Below the pieces are notes generated by a model. That model searched no databases. It was not told the origin of the DNA and was given only the letters and a program-made list of their open reading frames with translations. The translations under genes were made by a program, and so were the position numbers. From Balneola sp965230095 (GTDB lineage Bacteria; Bacteroidota; Rhodothermia; Balneolales; Balneolaceae): a stretch of 64,000 nt of DNA. The stretch covers positions 1,054,001-1,118,000 of the forward strand of contig OZ245946.1 in assembly GCA_965230095.1 (NCBI GenBank), given 5' to 3'. Shown here piece by piece: positions 15,856-24,066 of the stretch (position 1 is its first letter; every line of letters begins with the position of its first letter).

Positions 15856-17178
15856 TTGGAACCCGAATTATCAGCACGATCCGTCAGCGTTGAAATCTTA
15901 ATCGAATTTGACCGCGAAAAAAAACTGGACTATTCACTGGCAAACGAGTTGGATTCTCGTGAAAAAGCTCAGGTAAGAGAGTACGTTCAGAATATACTCC
16001 GTAAGAGAAGTTACCTCGATTTCATTATTGATCATTTTTCTTCAATCGGTATTGAGGAAATGAAACCGGAATTGAAGAACATTCTTCGTCTTTCTATTTA
16101 TGATATGCTGTTTATGGACAGCACGCCGGATTATGCAGCTATTAATGAAGCAGTTGAAATCGCTAAATATATGCTGGGTTCTAAAACCGGTGATTTGGTA
16201 AATGCAATTCTCCGTAATATGCAACGCGAAGAAGGTGCTCTGCCTAAACCTGCATTTAAAGACAGAACCAAATTAGTAGCTACTACTTTCTCACATCCTG
16301 AGTGGTTAGTTGCCAGATGGAATAAGCGTTTTGGTGAAAGAGAAGCGTTTCAGTTATATCAGGCTAACAACAGCCGACCAAATTATTATGTTCGTGTAAA
16401 TACAATTCGTACCAAGCCGGAAAACTTTGAGCTAAGGATGGAAAAGATGGGTATCGAATTTGAAGCAAGCGATTGGTTACCTAATTTCTATAAAGTTGAT
16501 TCCGTTCAGCCTTTCATAGAAAAAGGATTATTTGCTAAAGGATTGTGCCATGTTCAGGATCTGGCTGCAGGGTTTGCTCCTTTTGTGTTGGATCCTCAAC
16601 CGGGCGAAAAAATATATGACCTTTGCGCAGCTCCGGGTACAAAATCAATTATGATTGCTGACCTGACTGAAGCAAAAAGCGATATTCTTTCTGTGGATAT
16701 TTCAGCGGAACGACTGGAATTGCTTGCTGAAAATGCATTGAATTTTGGTGCTGAGAATATCAAAATACGCCGTGGAGATATCCTTGAACTTTCTCTTCCT
16801 CTTGCTGATGCTGTTCTTTTAGATGCTCCTTGTACCGGAACAGGAGTATTAAGTAAACGTGCCGATCTGCGCTGGAGAAGAGATGAGGAAGGTTTGAAAA
16901 ATGCTGTTAAGCTCCAGGAGCAACTACTCGAAGAAGCAGCTAATATGGTTAAAGTTGGCGGACGTTTAGTATACAGTACATGTTCGCTGGAGCCTGAGGA
17001 AAACATGGAACAAATCCATAAGCTGATGGATAAAATGGAAGGAAATTTTGAGCTGCAACCGCTTGAAGATTTTGTTCCTGAAGAAATTCTGACCGAAAAT
17101 GGTAAGGCGTACCAGACCTATCCTCACAAACATGGATGTGACGGACATTTTGGTGTACTATTGGAAAGAGTAAAGTAA
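15856..17178 (+). CDS. rsmB: RsmB, 16S rRNA (cytosine-967-C5)-methyltransferase
   Basis: SAM-dependent rRNA m5C methyltransferase. An N-terminal NusB-like RNA-binding domain (about 1-130) precedes a Rossmann methyltransferase with the SAM motif YDLCAAPGTKS. The two family cysteines are C326 in DAPCTGTG and C376 in STCSLEPEEN (catalytic nucleophile plus release cysteine). The basic LSKRADLRWRR follows the first. At 440 residues its length is normal. The start is TTG, chosen because the NusB-like domain begins directly after it and there is no in-frame ATG upstream. Assignment to RsmB over other NSUN-type enzymes rests on the NusB-like domain. Confidence 0.9.
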   Translation: MEPELSARSVSVEILIEFDREKKLDYSLANELDSREKAQVREYVQNILRKRSYLDFIIDHFSSIGIEEMKPELKNILRLSIYDMLFMDSTPDYAAINEAVEIAKYMLGSKTGDLVNAILRNMQREEGALPKPAFKDRTKLVATTFSHPEWLVARWNKRFGEREAFQLYQANNSRPNYYVRVNTIRTKPENFELRMEKMGIEFEASDWLPNFYKVDSVQPFIEKGLFAKGLCHVQDLAAGFAPFVLDPQPGEKIYDLCAAPGTKSIMIADLTEAKSDILSVDISAERLELLAENALNFGAENIKIRRGDILELSLPLADAVLLDAPCTGTGVLSKRADLRWRRDEEGLKNAVKLQEQLLEEAANMVKVGGRLVYSTCSLEPEENMEQIHKLMDKMEGNFELQPLEDFVPEEILTENGKAYQTYPHKHGCDGHFGVLLERVK

Positions 17179-17183
17179 GAAGA

Positions 17184-17238
17184 AGTGACAGAGTGATTTA
17201 GTTGCAAAGTAACAAAGCACTCTGTCACTTTGTTACTT
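17184..17238 (+). promoter_or_regulatory. Interleaved hairpin element between rsmB and valS
   Basis: Two complementary pairs are interleaved: a = AGTGACAGAGTG (17184-17195) with a' = CACTCTGTCACT (17218-17229), and b = AAAGTAACAAAG (17206-17217), of which 11 bases pair with b' = CTTTGTTACTT (17228-17238). The b segment lies in the loop of a/a', and b' overlaps a' by two bases. The helices are therefore either mutually exclusive or form a pseudoknot. It may be the rsmB terminator or an attenuator ahead of valS. I see no T-box or other named leader. Confidence 0.5.
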
Positions 17239-17292
17239 AACAACTATGTCATCTAATTTTATAAAAGCGAAAGACCTTAATAAGTAGTTAAA

Positions 17293-19968
17293 GTGAGCGA
17301 ATCAACGAATCCCAAAAACATTCCCGCGCAGTACGACCCTTCGAAAGTTGAAGACAAATGGTATCAGTATTGGATGGATAATGATTATTTCCACTCCACA
17401 CCTGACAAAAGAGAACCGTTTACCGTTGTAATTCCTCCACCGAACGTGACTGGTGTGTTACACATGGGACACATGCTGAATAATACCATTCAGGATGTAT
17501 TAGTTCGTAAAGCCAGAATGCAGGGCTATAATACTTGCTGGGTTCCGGGAACAGATCATGCATCTATCGCAACTGAAGCCAAAGTAGTTAGAAAGTTACG
17601 TGAAAAAGGCATTACCAAAGCAGATTTAACCCGTGATGAGTTCATGGAACATGCATGGGAATGGACACACGAACACGGTGGTATTATTCTCGAACAGCTT
17701 AAGAAATTAGGCGCCAGTTGTGATTGGGATCGTACTACTTTCACTATGGACGACAAATACTCTGAAAGTGTAATTGATACGTTTATCGATCTGTACAATA
17801 AAGGAAAGATCTATCGTGGTGCAAGGATGATCAACTGGGATCCTGCTGCTAAAACTGCTTTGAGTGATGAAGAAGTAATTCATAAAGAAGTTAATTCCAA
17901 GCTTTATCACGTTCGTTACAAGATCGTTGACTCAGATGAATATGTAACTATTGCCACTACGCGTCCTGAGACTATTCTGGGAGATACTGCAGTGTGTATC
18001 AATCCCGAAGACGAACGCTACAATCACCTTCATGGTAAAAAAGCGATCGTTCCACTGGTAAATCGTGAAGTTCCTATCATCCTGGACGATTATGTAGATA
18101 TGGAATTCGGTACAGGCTGTCTGAAAGTAACTCCTGCTCACGATCTGAATGATTATGATCTGGGACAGCGCCACGATCTTGAAACCATCAACATGATGAA
18201 TGCGGATGGTACCATTAGTGAAGAAGGAGAATTGTATGTTGGTATGGATCGGTTTGATGTTCGCAAGCAGATTTCGAAAGATCTTGATGAAGCAGGTAAC
18301 CTTATTGAAGTGGAAGATTACAAGAACAAAGTTGGTTATTCTGAAAGAACGGATGCTGTCATTGAGCCCCGGCTTTCGCTACAATGGTGGGTAGCAATGA
18401 AAGAGCTAAGCGAACCTGCTCTTGAAAACGTGATGAATGATAACATTCAGTTTCATCCGGAGAAATTTAAGAATACTTACCGCCACTGGATGGAAAACGT
18501 TCGTGACTGGTGTATTTCTCGTCAGCTTTGGTGGGGGCATCGTATTCCTGCCTATTATTACGGTGAAGGTGCTGACGATTTTGTTGTTGCTAAAACGTTG
18601 AAAGAAGCAGTAAAAGCAGCCAAAGAAAAATCAGGTAACAAAAGCCTTAGTGCTGATGATCTGAAGCAAGAAGAAGATGTATTGGATACATGGTTTTCAT
18701 CCTGGTTATGGCCTATTTCTGTATTCGATGGATTCTATAAAAAAGACGAAGTAGATTACTACTATCCTACCAATGATCTGGTTACAGCTCCGGAAATCAT
18801 GTTCTTCTGGGTAGCCAGAATGATCATTGCCGGATATGAATATCGCGGAGAGTTACCATTCAAGAATGTGTATTACACCGGAATAGTTCGAGATAAACAA
18901 GGTCGTAAGATGAGTAAAAGTTTAGGAAACTCCCCTGATCCTTTAGAGCTTATTTCAGATTTTGGAGCGGATGGAATTCGAATGGGTATGTTGTTTGCAA
19001 CTCCTGCAGGCAATGATCTCCCCTTCGATTCAAAATTGTGTGAGCAGGGAAGTAAATTCAGCAATAAGATCTGGAACGCATTCCGTTTTTTATCCATGAA
19101 TATGGAAGATGATGTTGAATACAATCCGACTACTGAAATAGATCCCGAAAATCTGGTAGATCGCTGGATGATGTCTCGCATCCATCAAACTATCAAAGAA
19201 GTTGAAGAGGATTTTCAGAATTATAAACTGAATGATGCCCTCAAAAAAGTATATTCATTGATCTGGGATGACTTCTGTGATTGGTACATCGAACTTGCTA
19301 AACCGGCTAATTATGGTGATAAGTTTGATAAAGGGCGTCTGAATGTTGCTTTAGGAATGTTTGAGCAATTGATGAAGCTACTCCATCCATTTATGCCGTT
19401 TATCAGTGAAGAAATCTGGCAGCATATTGATGAGAGATCTTCAGAGGAAGCATTGTGTGTTTCAGATTGGCCTGAGTTTGATGAAAGCAAGATCAATACG
19501 GAAGATGTAAACCTGTTCGAGAGTATTCAGGGAATGATTTCTGCGTTAAGAAATATCCGCTCTGAAATGGGTGTTTCACCTAAGAAAGATATTGAAGTAC
19601 TCATCAAGTCTTCTAATGCTGAAAAAATTGAAGAAAACGAATGGATCCTCAGAAAGCTACAAGTTTTAAAATCCTTGTTTATTGCTACTGATCTTAAAAA
19701 ACCAAAGGCCTGTGCTTCTTCTCTGGTTGGTAATGATGAGATCTACGTTCAGATGTTTGACCTGGTGGATGTAGACAAGGAAATTGAACGAATTGAAAAA
19801 GAAATCAAGCGCATTGAAGGCTGGCTTAAAGGCATTAACGCAAAACTGGGTAATTCTAATTTTGTGGATAATGCACCCGAAGCTGTTGTTGAAAACGAAC
19901 GAAACAAAAAACGCGATGGTGAAGCAAACCTTGAAAAGCTAAAAGAACAGCTGAAAGATTTTCAGTAA
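17293..19968 (+). CDS. valS: Valyl-tRNA synthetase
   Basis: Class I aminoacyl-tRNA synthetase charging tRNA-Val. The HIGH-type motif is HMGH at residues 57-60 after PPPNVTGVL, and KMSKS is at 539-543. The CP1 editing domain lies between them with the TTRPETILGDTAV motif. The anticodon-binding region (WDDFCDWYIELAKP) and the ValS-specific C-terminal coiled coil (about 820-891, EIERIEKEIKRIEGWLKG) are present. The length of 891 is normal. Start GTG at 17293 directly precedes the conserved N-terminus. The coiled coil and editing motif separate it from IleS. Confidence 0.97.
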   Translation: MSESTNPKNIPAQYDPSKVEDKWYQYWMDNDYFHSTPDKREPFTVVIPPPNVTGVLHMGHMLNNTIQDVLVRKARMQGYNTCWVPGTDHASIATEAKVVRKLREKGITKADLTRDEFMEHAWEWTHEHGGIILEQLKKLGASCDWDRTTFTMDDKYSESVIDTFIDLYNKGKIYRGARMINWDPAAKTALSDEEVIHKEVNSKLYHVRYKIVDSDEYVTIATTRPETILGDTAVCINPEDERYNHLHGKKAIVPLVNREVPIILDDYVDMEFGTGCLKVTPAHDLNDYDLGQRHDLETINMMNADGTISEEGELYVGMDRFDVRKQISKDLDEAGNLIEVEDYKNKVGYSERTDAVIEPRLSLQWWVAMKELSEPALENVMNDNIQFHPEKFKNTYRHWMENVRDWCISRQLWWGHRIPAYYYGEGADDFVVAKTLKEAVKAAKEKSGNKSLSADDLKQEEDVLDTWFSSWLWPISVFDGFYKKDEVDYYYPTNDLVTAPEIMFFWVARMIIAGYEYRGELPFKNVYYTGIVRDKQGRKMSKSLGNSPDPLELISDFGADGIRMGMLFATPAGNDLPFDSKLCEQGSKFSNKIWNAFRFLSMNMEDDVEYNPTTEIDPENLVDRWMMSRIHQTIKEVEEDFQNYKLNDALKKVYSLIWDDFCDWYIELAKPANYGDKFDKGRLNVALGMFEQLMKLLHPFMPFISEEIWQHIDERSSEEALCVSDWPEFDESKINTEDVNLFESIQGMISALRNIRSEMGVSPKKDIEVLIKSSNAEKIEENEWILRKLQVLKSLFIATDLKKPKACASSLVGNDEIYVQMFDLVDVDKEIERIEKEIKRIEGWLKGINAKLGNSNFVDNAPEAVVENERNKKRDGEANLEKLKEQLKDFQ

Positions 19969-19980
19969 TTTCAAATTATA

Positions 19981-20067
19981 GTCATCCTGAGGATACTTCC
20001 GAAGGATCTTCACTACTACTTTATGATTATTTTAGTTTTGAAGGTTCATCGCTTCGCTCTGAATGAC
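19981..20067. repeat. Short interspersed palindromic element of the GTCAT...ATGAC type
   Basis: The valS-helicase gap contains GTCATCCTGAGGAT... GAAGGATCTTCA and, about 80 bases on, CGCTTCGCTCTGAATGAC. The ends are an imperfect inverted repeat (GTCATCCTGAG / CTCTGAATGAC). Elements of this appearance (GTCATCCTGAGCGAAG-like) are common between genes in Bacteroidetes. Only one copy is evident in this window, so its repeat nature is from general knowledge. Confidence 0.5.
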
Positions 20068-20094
20068 GACCGAAAAGAGAGATAATTCTCATTA

Positions 20095-22398
20095 ATGAAA
20101 AAATTCACCCTACAATCTGAAGAACCTCAGGGTAAACCTGATTTCCTTAAAGGACTTAATGAACAGCAACGTAAAGCGGTTACACATACCAATGGACCGT
20201 TGCTTATAATTGCAGGTGCGGGCAGTGGAAAAACTCGTGTTCTGACTTTTCGGATTGCCTATCTTCTTCAGCAGTTTAAAGCCGCTCCGAATGAGATTCT
20301 AGCGCTCACTTTCACTAATAAAGCGGCTCGTGAGATGAAAGACCGGATCAAAGGGTTGATAGGCGATAAAGCTTCTAAACTATGGATGGGAACCTTCCAC
20401 TCTATTTTTTCAAAGATCCTGAGGTTTGAAGCTGATAGAATTGGTTATGGTAAGGATTTCACCATTTATGACACCAGTGATTCTGAAACCGTTATTAAAC
20501 AGATTCTTCAGGAATTGAATTTTGACCCAAAAGAAATCAAGCCGAAAACTATCCGTAACAAGATAAGTGACGCAAAGAATCAACTTATCGATCCGGACAC
20601 TTATCAAAATAAGTTTGTTGGAAGCACACTGGATGACATCACAGCCCGGGTTTATAAAATTTATATCACACGGTTAAAGGAAAGCAACGCCATGGATTTT
20701 GATGATCTGCTGGTAAAACCTATTCAATTATTTGAAGAATTTCCTGAAGTGCTGGAAGTCTATCAAAATCGCTTCAAATATATTATGATCGATGAGTATC
20801 AGGACACTAATCATGCTCAGTATAAGGTCACTAAAATGCTGGCCAAGAAATATGGAAATATTTGTGTTGTTGGTGATGATGCACAAAGCATCTACTCATT
20901 CCGTGGAGCTGATATTTCAAACATTCTGAATTTTCAGGGAGATTATGAGGACGCCACTCAGATTCCTTTAGAACAAAACTATCGTTCAACAAAATCTATT
21001 CTTCAGTGTGCTGATTCTATCATAAAAAAGAACTCAAAACAACTTGATAAAACACTTTGGACTGAGCAGGATTATGGCGATCCGGTAATCCTTCTGGATA
21101 ATTATGATGAGAGAGATGAAGCAAACAGAGTGGCCAGTTATATTCATGAACTTAAACTTCGTCATGGATATAACAACAATGATTTTGCGATACTTTATCG
21201 TACCAATTATCAGTCCCGTGTGTTTGAAGAAGCGCTTAGAAGACGTGATCTGGCGTATCAATTGGTAGGCGGTCTCTCTTTCTATCAGCGTAAAGAAATT
21301 AAAGATGTACTGGCATATCTGACTTTGCTGGTGAATCCTAATGATGAAACGAATCTGATTAGAATCATCAATGAACCATCAAGGGGAATTGGCAACAAAT
21401 CCATTCAGGACCTGAGAAAAAAAGCCCGTTCAGAAAGTCGCACCGTGTGGAGCATTCTTCAGGATGTGGAAAATACGGACGTTTACAAGCCTGCAAAAGT
21501 TCGTATTCGAGAGTTTGTAGATATGATAAACCGACTGCGTTCCGAAATGGAAAACGGAATTGGTTTAACTGAATCCACCCGAAGCATACTGGAGCAATCC
21601 GGATATGTACGGGCTTTAGTTGAAGAAAATTCTCAACAATCTATGATGAGAAGAGATAATATTCTGGAATTCCAGAATGCTATCGCTTATTACGAAAAAG
21701 GGAATTCAAACCCTTCGCTAAGTGCTTTTTTACAGGAAATAAGTCTTATCACTGATGCAGACAAATTTGATGAAAATAAACCCGCCATTACACTAATGAC
21801 CGTTCATGGTTCAAAAGGACTGGAATTCCCTACTGTATTTGTTGTTGGGCTGGAAGAAAACCTCTTCCCTGTTGGAGCCCGGGTTGGTTTTGAGGTTGAT
21901 ATAGAAGAAGAACGTCGATTATTTTATGTAGCTATAACAAGAGCTGAAGAAAGATTGTATTTCAGCCATGCCAGAAACAGATATAAGTTTGGTGAGGAAC
22001 AGCGACAAATTCGTTCACGATTTATTGATGAAGTAGATTCAGGGGTCGTACGTACTGAAACGGGAGCTACCATAACCCAAAAAGCAGATCGTTTTACTTT
22101 GGATGAGTCTTCATCTCCAAAAAAATCGACGAATTCAACTTCAATAGAATATGATTGGGAAACCCCCGTTAGTGGCAAGACTTATAAATCAGCAAGTGGC
22201 AGCACTATAGAATATGACCTTCAGGAAGGAGACGATCCTTTTCAGGTTGGAGCTATTGTCCAACACGCAAAATTCGGTCCCGGAAAGATTATAAGCAGAA
22301 CCGGATTAGGAATGGATACCAAAGTTGTTGTATTTTTCAAGTCAAGAGGACAAAAAAAGTTGATGCTGAAAGCAGCACCACTTAAGGTTATAGGTTAG
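20095..22398 (+). CDS. UvrD/PcrA-type superfamily 1 DNA helicase
   Basis: ATP-dependent 3'-5' DNA helicase acting in repair and replication. All SF1A motifs are visible: Q motif LNEQQRKAV, Walker A GAGSGKTRVL (41-50), Ia LALTFTNKAA, II DEYQDTN, III GDDAQSIYSFRGAD, IV EQNYRST, V TVHGSKGLEFPTVFVVG and VI VAITRAEERLYF. A C-terminal Tudor-like module (HAKFGPGKI) typical of PcrA/UvrD closes the protein. At 767 residues it is of PcrA/UvrD size, and I would not choose between those names. A short gap of 23 bases leads to the next gene. Confidence 0.92.
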   Translation: MKKFTLQSEEPQGKPDFLKGLNEQQRKAVTHTNGPLLIIAGAGSGKTRVLTFRIAYLLQQFKAAPNEILALTFTNKAAREMKDRIKGLIGDKASKLWMGTFHSIFSKILRFEADRIGYGKDFTIYDTSDSETVIKQILQELNFDPKEIKPKTIRNKISDAKNQLIDPDTYQNKFVGSTLDDITARVYKIYITRLKESNAMDFDDLLVKPIQLFEEFPEVLEVYQNRFKYIMIDEYQDTNHAQYKVTKMLAKKYGNICVVGDDAQSIYSFRGADISNILNFQGDYEDATQIPLEQNYRSTKSILQCADSIIKKNSKQLDKTLWTEQDYGDPVILLDNYDERDEANRVASYIHELKLRHGYNNNDFAILYRTNYQSRVFEEALRRRDLAYQLVGGLSFYQRKEIKDVLAYLTLLVNPNDETNLIRIINEPSRGIGNKSIQDLRKKARSESRTVWSILQDVENTDVYKPAKVRIREFVDMINRLRSEMENGIGLTESTRSILEQSGYVRALVEENSQQSMMRRDNILEFQNAIAYYEKGNSNPSLSAFLQEISLITDADKFDENKPAITLMTVHGSKGLEFPTVFVVGLEENLFPVGARVGFEVDIEEERRLFYVAITRAEERLYFSHARNRYKFGEEQRQIRSRFIDEVDSGVVRTETGATITQKADRFTLDESSSPKKSTNSTSIEYDWETPVSGKTYKSASGSTIEYDLQEGDDPFQVGAIVQHAKFGPGKIISRTGLGMDTKVVVFFKSRGQKKLMLKAAPLKVIG

Positions 22399-22421
22399 TA
22401 AAAGGACGGCTTTTAATAATT

Positions 22422-23945
22422 ATGTGGAAGGTTATATTATCCATTTTTATGGGCATTTTTTGTGTAAATAGTACATTTGCACAACCGGTTTTAACACCCA
22501 AGAATCTAGCTCTTGGAGGTGGTGGAACTACTTATATCACAGATTTTAATGCTAATTTCTACAATCCTGCAAACCTGCTGATTAACGATAGGAAAAAAAC
22601 TGTGGATATCGGGTTTTTATCAGGTACTTCAACTTTTAATGGAGTATTGAATTTTGAAAATCCGGAAGATCAGAAAGATAATTATCTCAAATATTTTAAC
22701 AAGTTTAGTGTTGGCGACTTTGAACTCACTCAGGCAAACAGAGAACTGATCATTGATAATCATTATAAAAGAGAACGTTTGAATTCCGTCCATCAGTCTC
22801 GTTTTGATGCAACTACATTCGGGGTAAACTGGATAAGCAATAACCGTGCATATTCTCTTGCAACCAGAACCAGAGTGGGTTCAACTTTTGAAGCAGGAAG
22901 GAATTGGTATACAGGTCAATTAGTTGTAGAAAATAATGTCTCTATATCGAACCAGGACCTTGTTCACAGATATCAGGTACTTCATGAGGTTTCGATTGGA
23001 TATTCGGAGTCAGCAAAATTGATCAATGGACTTAGTTCTCGTTTGGATAATTTCCTGATTGGCATTGCTCCTAAATTTATCTTAGCGGGTCCATACCAAA
23101 ATACAGAATGGCGAAATGAATACACACGTGAAAATGATGCCTCTGAAATAAACAGGACTCAGGAATTTAATTATCAATCAGCTGGAAATTTAACTGCTGC
23201 AACTCAAGCATATTTGAATGGAACAAGTGCTTCTGAGGCTTCTGATGAGTCTTTGAAATCATTTCAGGATGAGCTTACAAACATCCATGGATTTGGCATT
23301 GGTGTAGATGTAGGATTCACATATTTACTCACTTTTGGAAGTGATTTATCCACACTTAACTCAAACATGCAGCGAACAAAGCGATCTATTCGCCTTTCAC
23401 TTTCCATAAATGATATTGGTTTTGTAAGATATAACGACCAAACATTATTTTTAGAAGAAACTACCTCCTCTTCTCAATCTAACGGCTTTCCTTCTGTCTC
23501 AGATGAGTATTTTGCAGGTGCCCCCGGACAATTCATTAACTTCACTGAACAATATGGAGATGGTAATCCATTTATGGATAACAGAGAAAAATTTGAATCC
23601 GGTTCTTTCTCAACACTTCTTCCCACTTCATTTAACGGAGGAATTTTAATAGAGCTAAACAGAATCAAGCTGATGGGAGATATGAGTATAGGAATATCCA
23701 ATAATGCTTTTAATTCTACCAGATTGGTCACTTCACTGGGAACCGAAATAAGACCTTTAAATTTTCTACCCTTAAGAGGTGGGCTTCAATTTACTCCGGG
23801 TTTACCCGGATCTTTTAACGTAGGTACTGCTATAGAAACCAGATTTTGGGATTTGTCTTTTGGTCTGAGTGTATCAGCCCGATCATTTACATCCGCTACA
23901 AATATATCCGGAGCAGGCGTTGCGGTACTACAGTTTCATCTGTAA
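22422..23945 (+). CDS. Outer-membrane beta-barrel-like protein (DUF5723-like)
   Basis: A 507-residue exported protein: signal peptide ending FAQ, then a start (LTPKNLALGGGGTTYITDFNANFYNPANL) typical of Bacteroidetes barrel proteins related to PorV/FadL-like families. The remainder alternates polar and aromatic residues in strand-length segments, and it ends in a strand with terminal hydrophobics (GVAVLQFHL), as outer-membrane barrels do. I believe it belongs to the DUF5723 group, but this is recalled by resemblance. It follows the helicase gene closely with no functional link evident. Confidence 0.65.
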   Translation: MWKVILSIFMGIFCVNSTFAQPVLTPKNLALGGGGTTYITDFNANFYNPANLLINDRKKTVDIGFLSGTSTFNGVLNFENPEDQKDNYLKYFNKFSVGDFELTQANRELIIDNHYKRERLNSVHQSRFDATTFGVNWISNNRAYSLATRTRVGSTFEAGRNWYTGQLVVENNVSISNQDLVHRYQVLHEVSIGYSESAKLINGLSSRLDNFLIGIAPKFILAGPYQNTEWRNEYTRENDASEINRTQEFNYQSAGNLTAATQAYLNGTSASEASDESLKSFQDELTNIHGFGIGVDVGFTYLLTFGSDLSTLNSNMQRTKRSIRLSLSINDIGFVRYNDQTLFLEETTSSSQSNGFPSVSDEYFAGAPGQFINFTEQYGDGNPFMDNREKFESGSFSTLLPTSFNGGILIELNRIKLMGDMSIGISNNAFNSTRLVTSLGTEIRPLNFLPLRGGLQFTPGLPGSFNVGTAIETRFWDLSFGLSVSARSFTSATNISGAGVAVLQFHL

Positions 23946-24066
23946 CTGACACTTTGCCTTGGCTTACTGCCAGCAACTCAAAAAGCATGACGCTTTGTAT
24001 TATACCTGAGTTTGGCTTTGTATTTGCGTTAATTGCATTAATAAAGAAATTTTTGAAATAACATTT

